Shown: positions 1 to 5,337 of the stretch, piece after piece
Layout: each line of letters starts with the position of its first letter
Position numbering within the stretch: position 1 is the stretch's first letter
Assembly (NCBI GenBank): GCA_900553265.1
Contig: USDD01000103.1
Coordinates: 1 to 8,798 of the forward strand
Source of the DNA: an uncultured Eubacteriales bacterium
GTDB lineage: Bacteria; Bacillota; Clostridia; Christensenellales; Aristaeellaceae
Direction of reading: 5' to 3'
Length of the DNA: 8,798 nucleotides
Notes under the pieces: generated by a model
What the model was told of the DNA's origin: nothing
Database searches by the model: none
What the model saw: the letters and a program-made list of their open reading frames with translations, nothing else
Position numbers and translations under genes: made by a program

Positions 1-215
1 ATCGTGGCGTAGACCTTCAGCGAGAATTTCTTGGGAATCAGGCTGAACTGATTGGGCACATACACCGCCGGATCGGTGAACGACACGCTGATAACGTAAA
101 GGAAGGGCGCCAGACACAGCAGCGCGAACAGCGTCAGCAGAAGATAGATGATAGCGTCCGCCAGGCTGAACCTTTTCTTGGTCTTCTTATACTTTTTTAC
201 CGCTTGATTCGTCAT
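1..215 (-). CDS. Carbohydrate ABC transporter permease, LplC/YtcP type (partial, N-terminus only)
   Basis: The first 71 residues of an inner-membrane ABC permease are present; the gene continues past the left edge. The start ATG at 215-213 is preceded by an AGAAGAGGGATGAG ribosome-binding region overlapping the stop of the upstream permease gene, 16 nt away, so the two are translationally close and cotranscribed. The N-terminus is lysine-rich (residues 7-15). A hydrophobic membrane segment follows at about residues 20-43 (ADAIIYLLLTLFALLCLAPF), then VISVSFTDPAVYVPNQFSLIPKKFSLKVY. The pattern PF...SFTDP...P..FSL..Y is characteristic of the YtcP/LplC partner of LplB-type permeases, which import oligosaccharides or sugar derivatives. 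The EAA loop lies outside the window. Family assignment is strong; the substrate is unknown. Confidence 0.88.
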   Translation of the reverse strand, partial: MTNQAVKKYKKTKKRFSLADAIIYLLLTLFALLCLAPFLYVISVSFTDPAVYVPNQFSLIPKKFSLKVYAT

Positions 216-231
216 AATCTCATCCCTCTTC

Positions 232-1164
232 TCAGAACATGCCTTCGTTGCCGCTCTTCTTAATGGCCCAGTTGGAGGTCAGCACCAGCACAAGGCCGAT
301 CACGCTCTTGAACAGGCCCACCGCCGTGCCGATGGAGTAGTTGCCCTGCTGAATGCCGATGCGGTAGGCGTAGAAGTCCAGCGTATCCGCCACGGGACTG
401 ACCATATCGTTAAACATCATCATCGTCTGTTCGAAGGAGATGTTCATCAGGCGGCCAATCTTCATGATGAACATGACGATCAGCGTCGGCGCGATGCACG
501 GAAGCGTCACATGGATCACACGCTGGAAGCGGTTCGCGCCGTCCATCACCGCGGCCTCGTACAGACTGGTATCCACCTGCGAGATCGCCGCCAGATAGAT
601 GATCGTTCCCCAGCCGGCCTCCTTCCAGATGGACTGACACAGCAGCACCCACCAGTAGGCGTTCTTATTGGTCAGGAAATTGACCGTGTTGCCCGTGGTC
701 ATGCGGATGAACTTGTTCACGATGCCCATATCCGCGCTGAACAGCAGGAATGTAATGCCCGAGATGACCACCCAGGACATGAAATGCGGCATGTAAACCA
801 CGGATTGCAGCACGCGCTTGTACTTCATGTGGCGCATTTCATTAAAGCCCAGAGAGAGCAGAATCGGCACCGGAAACGCGATCAGCAGATCCATCAGGCT
901 GATGGCCATCGTATTTCGGAATATATTTCCAAAACTGGGGCCGCTGAGGAACTTGTCAAACCACTTCAGGCCGACAAAGGCGCTGCCAAGGATGCCCTTC
1001 TTGATCTTGAAATCGACAAACGCGATGCTGAGTCCCCAGACCGGGAATACCTTGATGACCAGAAAGAACAGAATTCCCGGCAGCATCAGCACATATACCT
1101 GCCAGTATTTGCACATCAGCCGCCACGTTTTTTGAAAGAAGCTCTCTTTTCGCAGTTCCATCAT
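232..1164 (-). CDS. Carbohydrate ABC transporter permease, LplB/YteP type
   Basis: This encodes a 310-residue binding-protein-dependent sugar permease, the usual length for the LplB family. About six hydrophobic segments are visible (roughly residues 22-45, 85-108, 120-145, 168-195, 220-240, 278-300). The cytoplasmic EAA loop that contacts the ATPase is intact at residues 203-222 (EAAVMDGANRFQRVIHVTLP). The open frame extends to a GTG at 1179, but that GTG is part of the Shine-Dalgarno sequence GTGAGGAGA. The ATG at 1164-1162, 7 nt after GAGGAG, is the likely start, with a second ATG directly behind it. The gene is first in its operon and is followed by the LplC-type partner. No solute-binding protein or ATPase gene is in the window. 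In this family the binding protein is usually encoded nearby and the ATPase is often a shared MsmX-like protein elsewhere, so neither absence is surprising. Transcription is predicted from the promoter at 1280-1308 under the operator at 1254-1272. Confidence 0.93.
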   Translation of the reverse strand: MMELRKESFFQKTWRLMCKYWQVYVLMLPGILFFLVIKVFPVWGLSIAFVDFKIKKGILGSAFVGLKWFDKFLSGPSFGNIFRNTMAISLMDLLIAFPVPILLSLGFNEMRHMKYKRVLQSVVYMPHFMSWVVISGITFLLFSADMGIVNKFIRMTTGNTVNFLTNKNAYWWVLLCQSIWKEAGWGTIIYLAAISQVDTSLYEAAVMDGANRFQRVIHVTLPCIAPTLIVMFIMKIGRLMNISFEQTMMMFNDMVSPVADTLDFYAYRIGIQQGNYSIGTAVGLFKSVIGLVLVLTSNWAIKKSGNEGMF

Positions 1165-1253
1165 ACGCCGTCTCCTCACACTTGTGTAAATATTTCTCTA
1201 TCGAACGCCGCGCTCCTCAGGATCGTTTACCGGCGCCATTCACAATTCCGTTC

Positions 1254-1272
1254 AGTGAAATCATCTTTCATT
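1254..1272. promoter_or_regulatory. IclR/KdgR-like operator at the ABC permease promoter
   Basis: The 19-bp palindrome AGTGAAATCATCTTTCATT has 7-bp arms around a 5-bp centre. It begins 7 nt downstream of the minus-strand -10 box and so covers the expected transcription start. It matches the site at 4165-4183 at 16 of 19 positions and sits at the same distance from its -10. The AATGAAA/TTTCATT arms resemble the known KdgR (IclR family) box. Repression by the IclR protein encoded at 4302-5087 is inferred. Confidence 0.75.
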
Positions 1273-1279
1273 TTTATGT

Positions 1280-1308
1280 ATTATAACATGAATTCCGAGC
1301 TTCGTCAA
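1280..1308 (-). promoter_or_regulatory. Sigma-A promoter of the ABC permease operon
   Basis: On the minus strand the -35 is TTGACG (1303-1308), the spacer is 17 nt, and the -10 is a perfect TATAAT (1280-1285) with an upstream TG giving an extended -10. The predicted start near 1273 leaves a leader of about 110 nt before the permease ATG at 1164. This is the strongest promoter match in the window. Confidence 0.87.
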
Positions 1309-1310
1309 TA

Positions 1311-1327
1311 GATATTTTCAAAATATC
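1311..1327. repeat. Perfect AT-rich palindrome just upstream of the ABC promoter -35
   Basis: GATATTTTCAAAATATC is a perfect 8+1+8 inverted repeat ending 2 bp from the -35 hexamer. A related imperfect copy, ATATTCTCAAATAT, lies at 1361-1374, about 50 bp further upstream. The placement fits a binding site for a second regulator, for example an activator, but an AT-rich spacer could also produce it by chance. Confidence 0.45.
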
Positions 1328-1565
1328 CATTTTTTGATGTTATTTTTCATTCAATCAGTCATATTCTCAAATATAATTCGCGACATTAATTTGCATTATA
1401 TCGCCCGATTATTTACAAAAGGCGCAGTAGCTCCGCGCAAATGCATGCAAAACTTGAATTTCGCTCCACCTTGTCCGAGATTGCGCAGCGCCGACCCTTC
1501 CGGTGCGCGAATCGGCGCGTCAGATTCCTTTTACGTTCCGCCACAGCTATTTAAATTTCACTGTT
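1328..1565. other. Non-coding spacer upstream of the ABC promoter
   Basis: No gene is supported here. The part up to about 1430 is AT-rich and holds the imperfect palindrome at 1361-1374. A lone TTTCATT half-site lies at 1345-1351 with no good partner arm. A GC-rich stem GCGCCGA (1488-1494) with TCGGCGC (1512-1518) around a 17-nt loop has no T-run on either side, so it is not called a terminator. The one plus-strand open frame (1334-1567, 77 codons) has no convincing ribosome-binding site and no recognisable product. Confidence 0.6.
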
Positions 1566-1605
1566 AAAAACAATTCCCCCACCCGTATAGATGGGGAATT
1601 TGTGC
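1566..1605 (-). terminator. Intrinsic terminator of the larA-like/FAD oxidoreductase operon
   Basis: Read on the minus strand, AATTCCCC pairs with GGGGAATT and is followed directly by GTTTTT. The hairpin lies about 20 nt past the oxidoreductase stop codon, as expected for an operon end. Confidence 0.87.
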
Positions 1606-1622
1606 AGATCACCAAAAAGTTG

Positions 1623-2835
1623 TCAAAGTGAAACCTTCATCTCTTCAATCAGCGCATGGCGAAGGTCGTCGATGTTCAGCTGGCGCGGCGTTTCCCCGCG
1701 CTGCGCGCACATGGCCGCGGCCGTGCCCGCCGCGATACCGATTTCCATCATATTGCCCATGGATTTGCCGGCGCAGTGCCCCAGGAAGGTCGCCGAGCCG
1801 CAGCGCCCGGCAACCAGCAGGCCGTCGACGCCGCGGGGCAGCATGGCGCGATAGGGATAGGAAAAGCCCGACTTCATGCCGCCGACAAACAGCTGATTGC
1901 CGTCGATATGGCCGTATTTACGGGCGACGCTGTCCGAAAACGCGAGGCCCTGCTGAGAATCCTCATAGGTCACCGTGTATTCTCTGATGACGCGGCGCGT
2001 GTCGCGCACGCCCAAAATGCCGCCCAGCTGATCGATAAAGCAGCTCTTCATGCCCGGAACGCGGTTTTCACGGAGAATCTGAATGAGATCGGCGGCGTTC
2101 AGGCCGTCGCTGGTCAGAGGCTGGCGGCGCCACGCGCCATGGTTCACGCCGACGATTCCGGGCACGGTAGCCCGGTTCAGGCTGTACCATGTGGCCACAT
2201 ACCGGCCGTTTTTATCCGCTTCATCCAGCATTTTCAGAAATTCCGGGCGCTTTTCGTCGCCGTACCATTCGAAGAACCGGTCGCAGTCCACGCCGCCCAG
2301 CGAAAAGCCGAGGGTAATGGGCATATGCAGACCGTCCTCCTCCCTCCCCTGCTCGAAGGCGCAGCCGGCGGCAAAGGCGAGATCTCCGTCGCCGGTCGCA
2401 TCGATGCAGACTCTGGCACGATAGGCGACGGGGCCGCGCTTTTCGCAGACCACCGCGCCGACCACGCGGCTGCCGTCAACAATCGCGTCGGACACCGGGC
2501 TGTGGGTGCGATAGCGCACGCCAGCGGCCTCCAGCATATCGTAGATGGCGAGCTCGGCGTAGACGGGATGGGGATGGATGCCATCTCCATCGATGACGTT
2601 GACCTTGCCGGGGCGGCTGGATGCGGGGCCGAATTTCAGCAGATTGTCAATGAACTCCTGATGAATGCGCGAGCGCTGACAGCCGTCGGTGTACAGCCGG
2701 TTCACGGGCATCCACGGCACGGCGCAGATAGTGCCCCTGGAAAGCGCGGCGCGCTCCAGCAGCACCACGTCCGCACCCGTGCGTCGCGCCGCAGACCAGC
2801 ACGTCGCAGCTGCAGATTTCAGCATAGCGAGGCAT
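1623..2835 (-). pseudogene. FAD-dependent oxidoreductase (FAD_oxidored, PF12831 type), frame broken at the FAD-binding loop
   Basis: The family is clear from the main body: IDATGDGDLAFAAGCAFEQG, VRDTRRVIREY, and near the C-terminus VDGLLVAGRCGSATFLGHCAG with IAAGTAAAM. Members of this family use FAD to oxidise organic substrates. The natural start is the ATG at 2835-2833, with GGAGAG just upstream, 10 nt after the larA-like stop, giving MPRYAEICSCDVLVCG. The first Rossmann strand (DVLVCG) is present, but after its first glycine (about 2788) that frame is nonsense. The family sequence resumes one frame over as AARRTGADVVLLE. The rest of the GxGxxG loop and much of its helix (about 12-13 residues) are missing, consistent with a deletion of length 3n+2. 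The downstream frame has its own ATG at 2825, but a product from it would lack the FAD-binding loop. This could be a true decayed gene or a sequencing or assembly error; the short GC-rich repeat at the junction suits either. Substrate unknown. Confidence 0.8.
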
Positions 2836-2845
2836 GGCTCTCTCC

Positions 2846-4144
2846 TCATTCCTCGTCGAAATCGTAATCCACGATGGGCAGCGTATGAACGGGATCCTTG
2901 ATGACGAAGGTGTAGGCGTCCTGACCCAGCTCCTCCAGCGCGGCGCGATAGGCGGCTTCGACGGTGGGGAACTGGCGGGCGTTCCACTTCTCCAGAAGCG
3001 CCTGGGGATAGTCCTGAGAGACGAGGAACAGCCGCTGCGGCCTAAGCTCGAACTCCCTGCGGAAGTAGTAAACGCCGCGGATGGACTTTATCACGTGCTG
3101 AATCTGGCGGCGGGTCAGATTCCAGTCGCGCTTTTCGTGCAGGCGAATGACCTCGCCGATGGGCATGTTCATCAGATCCATGCCCATAATCAGCTCGCAC
3201 TTCTGCGGCTGATACTGCATGGTGGAGATGACGATTCCGCCGGGGCGGGTGACGGTCTTGGCCAGACCGACGTAATAGCTGGGATTGTTGGACAGCGAAA
3301 GGTCGCCCAGCTCCTTGTGGCAGGTGATGGTGATGTCGGCGGGCTTGCCGGAGGTCGCCGCCCATACATGGTGCTGGCCATAGCCCACGCCGGCCGCGAA
3401 CACGCGCTCCACGGTTCCGCCGTAGGCGATGACCGGCTGAGCGCTCCAGTTCATGACATAGTTGACGAGGAAGTCGATGCCGACCAGACGGCCGACCGCG
3501 TCCGCCTCGCCGCGACTGGGATTGTCCTTGACGATGCCGTAGTCGGAGAAGCTGGAATAGTTCAGCGAATGGTCGCGGACGATCGTCTCAAAGGAAGCGA
3601 CGCCCGGGACGATCATCTTATAGCCGCCCTCATAGCCATAGGTGCTGTGGGGATAGATGCGGCCGAAGGCCATCTTGAAATCCGCCTCGGCGACGTAGCG
3701 GTTGACCCAGACGGGCGTGCCCATGGGCGTGACGCCGCAGAAGGCCAGCATGGATTCGTTTCCGCCGTCGTGAGAGATGCAGCGCACGCGCCGGAAGGCC
3801 TCGAGGCCGACCTTGGCGATCATGCGTTCGTCGTCCATGGGATCGTGCATTCCGCTGGCGGTGACGATGGTGATGTGATCGTCCGCCGCGCCGGCGGCGT
3901 TCAGGCGATCGAGCACGCTGGGCAGGAAATCGCCGCAGGGCGTGGGGCGTCCCCAGTCGTCCACCATGATCGCCACGCGCTTGCCGCGCAGATCCCACTG
4001 CGCCAGAGGCTGCAGATCCAGCGGATGATCCAGCGCCGCGCAGACCACCTCGTCAAAGCCCTTGGCCTCGGGAACCTGCGGCAGCTCCGCAATGCGCGTA
4101 TTGTCCGTCATTTCAAAGCATTCGCCCACCAAATTGATCTTCAT
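2846..4144 (-). CDS. LarA-like racemase/epimerase homologue (DUF2088, nickel-pincer enzyme family)
   Basis: The 432-residue product resembles nickel-dependent lactate racemase LarA, which inverts the alpha carbon of 2-hydroxyacids using a covalently bound nickel-pincer nucleotide (NPN). The LarA hallmarks appear in order: DDWGRPTP (62-69), SGMH with H100, H125, AFGRIYPHSTYGYEGGYK with H166 and K176, then PGVASFETIVRDH with H192. By my recollection of Lactobacillus plantarum LarA, H166, K176 and H192 correspond to H174, K184 (cofactor attachment) and H200 (nickel ligand), and D63/R66 to D72/R75, with a near-constant offset of 8-9. A catalytically competent cofactor site is therefore expected. 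The start ATG has AAGGAGGA 5 nt upstream. It is first in an operon with the FAD oxidoreductase and next to the IclR regulator. No cofactor-synthesis genes (larB, larC, larE) are in the window. LarA homologues act on several hydroxyacids, including malate and gluconate, so lactate should not be assumed. Context suggests a sugar-derived acid (inference). Confidence 0.88.
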   Translation of the reverse strand: MKINLVGECFEMTDNTRIAELPQVPEAKGFDEVVCAALDHPLDLQPLAQWDLRGKRVAIMVDDWGRPTPCGDFLPSVLDRLNAAGAADDHITIVTASGMHDPMDDERMIAKVGLEAFRRVRCISHDGGNESMLAFCGVTPMGTPVWVNRYVAEADFKMAFGRIYPHSTYGYEGGYKMIVPGVASFETIVRDHSLNYSSFSDYGIVKDNPSRGEADAVGRLVGIDFLVNYVMNWSAQPVIAYGGTVERVFAAGVGYGQHHVWAATSGKPADITITCHKELGDLSLSNNPSYYVGLAKTVTRPGGIVISTMQYQPQKCELIMGMDLMNMPIGEVIRLHEKRDWNLTRRQIQHVIKSIRGVYYFRREFELRPQRLFLVSQDYPQALLEKWNARQFPTVEAAYRAALEELGQDAYTFVIKDPVHTLPIVDYDFDEE

Positions 4145-4164
4145 GAGAATCCTCCTTTTTATAT

Positions 4165-4183
4165 AATGAAATCAGGTTTCATT
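4165..4183. promoter_or_regulatory. IclR/KdgR-like operator at the larA-like promoter
   Basis: AATGAAATCAGGTTTCATT has perfect 7-bp inverted arms around a 5-bp centre. It starts 7 nt downstream of the minus-strand -10 and overlaps the expected transcription start near 4184, a classic repressor position. It is the best copy of the motif in the window and lies about 120 bp from the end of the IclR gene. Confidence 0.8.
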
Positions 4184-4190
4184 TGCTATT

Positions 4191-4219
4191 ATTCTATCAT
4201 GCTTCTTTCTAAAAATCAA
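4191..4219 (-). promoter_or_regulatory. Sigma-A promoter of the larA-like operon
   Basis: On the minus strand the -35 is TTGATT (4214-4219), the spacer is 17 nt and the -10 is TAGAAT (4191-4196). It lies just downstream of the IclR terminator, so the larA-like operon has its own transcription. The leader before the ATG at 4144 is about 40 nt. Confidence 0.82.
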
Positions 4220-4240
4220 TGTTTTTTGGAGTAAAGCGCA

Positions 4241-4270
4241 GAAAAAACAGCAATCGGATTTTCCGATTGC
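4241..4270 (-). terminator. Intrinsic terminator of the IclR regulator gene
   Basis: GCAATCGGA (4250-4258) and TCCGATTGC (4262-4270) form a perfect 9-bp stem with a 3-nt loop. On the minus strand it is followed by TGTTTTTT. It lies about 30 nt past the regulator stop and separates it from the larA-like promoter. Confidence 0.88.
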
Positions 4271-4301
4271 CGCAGAAAAAATATGGAGAAATAAGAAGCG
4301 A

Positions 4302-5087
4302 TTATTCCACCGAAAAGCCGTTGATCTTTTCCGTAATCAGCTTGGTGGCCCGGCGCAGGCTGGGAATCAGCTCCAGATCGATGCGCATGTTGGTCATGCG
4401 GGAGATCGGGCCGGACAGGGAAATCGCCGCGATGATCTTGTGATTGATGTCGTAAATGGGCTCGGCCAGGCAGGACATGCCGATTTCGCACTCCTCGTTG
4501 TCGACGGCATAGCCGCGCTCGCGCGTAACCCGCAGCTCATACTCCAGCTCCTCGGCGCTGGTGAGGGTATGCGGCGTAAGGCGGCGCAGCCCCTTGCTGG
4601 CGAAGGCCGCCAGCTTCTCCGGCGGATACTGGCAGAGGAACAGCTTGCCGCTTCCGGTACAGTGCAGCGGCGCGGAGCCGCCGACGCGCTGGCGAATCAT
4701 GACGTGGTTCTTCGCGCTCTCCACGACGTCGAGATAGCGAACCTCGTCGTGGTCCAGAATGGCGAGACAGCAGGACTCGCCCGCCTCCTGCGCCAGCGAG
4801 ACCAGATAGGGATGGGCCAGATCGCGAATGCTGAAATGGCTGGCGACCTGCTGTCCGATCTTGAAAAATCGCATGGTCAGTCCGTAGCCCTGAGAACCGT
4901 TCTCCTCCTGGTAGGCGTAACCGCACTCGACGAGGGTGTTGACCATTCGAAGCGTCGTGCTGGCGGGCATCTCAGCATCGCGCGCGATATCCGAAAGTCG
5001 CATCGGAGAATTGGCCCTCGCGAGAATCTCGACGATGCGCATGGTTTTTTCCACGGATTGATTTGTTTTGGACATTTTCTGTGCCAA
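4302..5087 (-). CDS. IclR-family transcriptional regulator
   Basis: The 261-residue protein is a standard-length IclR regulator. An N-terminal winged helix-turn-helix (about 10-72) includes LSDIARDAEMPASTTLRMVN as the recognition region. It is followed by the GAF-like effector domain (about 85-255) with SAPLHCTGSGK (138-148), DNEECEIGMSCLAEPI (196-211) and AAISLSGP (220-227). The frame opens at a TTG (5087), 8 nt after GGGGAGG. The first ATG (5075) would be about 20 nt from that ribosome-binding site, so TTG is preferred. The gene is divergent from the glycerate kinase operon and upstream of the larA-like operon. Operator-like palindromes lie at all four promoters of the locus, which suggests it controls the whole locus and itself. 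IclR proteins of this type are usually repressors released by a pathway intermediate. The operator likeness to KdgR boxes hints at a 2-keto-3-deoxy-sugar-acid or similar ligand, but the effector cannot be read from sequence. Confidence 0.95.
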   Translation of the reverse strand: MAQKMSKTNQSVEKTMRIVEILARANSPMRLSDIARDAEMPASTTLRMVNTLVECGYAYQEENGSQGYGLTMRFFKIGQQVASHFSIRDLAHPYLVSLAQEAGESCCLAILDHDEVRYLDVVESAKNHVMIRQRVGGSAPLHCTGSGKLFLCQYPPEKLAAFASKGLRRLTPHTLTSAEELEYELRVTRERGYAVDNEECEIGMSCLAEPIYDINHKIIAAISLSGPISRMTNMRIDLELIPSLRRATKLITEKINGFSVE

Positions 5088-5106
5088 TGTTGCTGCCTCC
5101 CCAATT

Positions 5107-5125
5107 TAGAAAATCATTTTACATT
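5107..5125. promoter_or_regulatory. Degenerate IclR-type operator over the iclR start region (autoregulation candidate)
   Basis: TAGAAAATCATTTTACATT matches the 4165-4183 operator at 13 of 19 positions, including the AAATCA core. Its right arm, read inverted as AATGTAA, matches AATGAAA at 6 of 7, while the left arm is weaker. It overlaps the minus-strand -10 box by 3 bp and covers the expected start. AT-richness makes chance similarity possible. Confidence 0.4.
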
Positions 5126-5151
5126 ATAGCATATAAATTCGCGATTTGCAC
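5123..5151 (-). promoter_or_regulatory. Promoter of the IclR regulator gene (extended -10)
   Basis: On the minus strand the -10 is TATAAT (5123-5128) preceded by TGC, giving an extended -10. The -35 is a weak GTGCAA (5146-5151) at 17 nt. The leader to the TTG start is about 30 nt. A direct repeat ATTTGCA (5144-5150 and 5155-5161) with an 11-bp period overlaps the -35. Confidence 0.72.
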
Positions 5152-5213
5152 GCAATTTGCAGGAAAATTCTGATAATTAACATAAAAACGGCAGAGTGAA
5201 AAGATACTTCTTT

Positions 5214-5243
5214 CAAAAACAGCCGCGCGGGCGGCGTTTGTTT
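5214..5243. terminator. Terminator-like hairpin between the divergent promoters
   Basis: GCCGC (5222-5226) pairs with GCGGC (5231-5235) around GCGG. It is extended by AAAC/GTTT if one A is bulged. On the minus strand it is followed by TGTTTTT; on the plus strand by GTTTGTTTCT. No gene ends here, so it may insulate the two promoters from each other or be a relic. Confidence 0.45.
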
Positions 5244-5255
5244 CTACAAAATATA

Positions 5256-5284
5256 TTGCAATTCCGGGCGAAATATGCTATACT
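5256..5284 (+). promoter_or_regulatory. Sigma-A promoter of the glycerate kinase operon
   Basis: The -35 is TTGCAA (5256-5261), the spacer is 17 nt and the -10 is TATACT (5279-5284). The predicted start near 5291 leaves a leader of about 47 nt. Because the open frame of the kinase extends back over this promoter, its upstream ATG at 5275 cannot be the start. Confidence 0.78.
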
Positions 5285-5290
5285 CTGATA

Positions 5291-5309
5291 TATGGAATCG
5301 CATTTTATT
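5291..5309. promoter_or_regulatory. Degenerate IclR-type operator at the glycerate kinase promoter
   Basis: TATGGAATCGCATTTTATT matches the 4165-4183 operator at 13 of 19 positions and starts 6 nt after the -10, almost the same register as the two strong sites. The right arm TTTTATT matches TTTCATT at 6 of 7, the left arm at 5 of 7. A further half-site ATTGAAATCAG follows at 5311-5321, matching the strong operator at 10 of 11 positions. Weaker regulation by the same IclR protein is inferred. Confidence 0.5.
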
Positions 5310-5337
5310 TATTGAAATCAGTGGAGCGGGAGATAAG

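Noticed and set aside
1165..1179. Upstream GTG start for the LplB-type permease, adding five residues (MRRRR)
   Set aside because: That GTG is part of the ribosome-binding sequence GTGAGGAGA; the ATG at 1164 has correct spacing from it.
1219..1232. Possible CcpA (cre) site, minus-strand GGTAAACGATCCTG in the ABC leader
   Set aside because: Three mismatches to the cre consensus, including an outer arm; not better than chance.
1333..1351. Extra IclR-type operator around the TTTCATT at 1345
   Set aside because: Only one arm matches; the opposite arm agrees at 3 of 7 positions and the register to the promoter differs from the other sites.
1334..1567. 77-codon plus-strand frame
   Set aside because: No convincing ribosome-binding site, spacer-like composition, no recognisable domain, and it runs into the minus-strand terminator.
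2836..2987. N-terminal extension of the FAD oxidoreductase frame to 2987
   Set aside because: It overlaps the larA-like coding end in another frame and shows no family similarity; the family N-terminus begins at 2835 in a different frame.
5275..5337. Start of glycerate kinase at the ATG at 5275
   Set aside because: This ATG lies between the -35 and -10 boxes of the promoter, and the extra residues are not part of the family.
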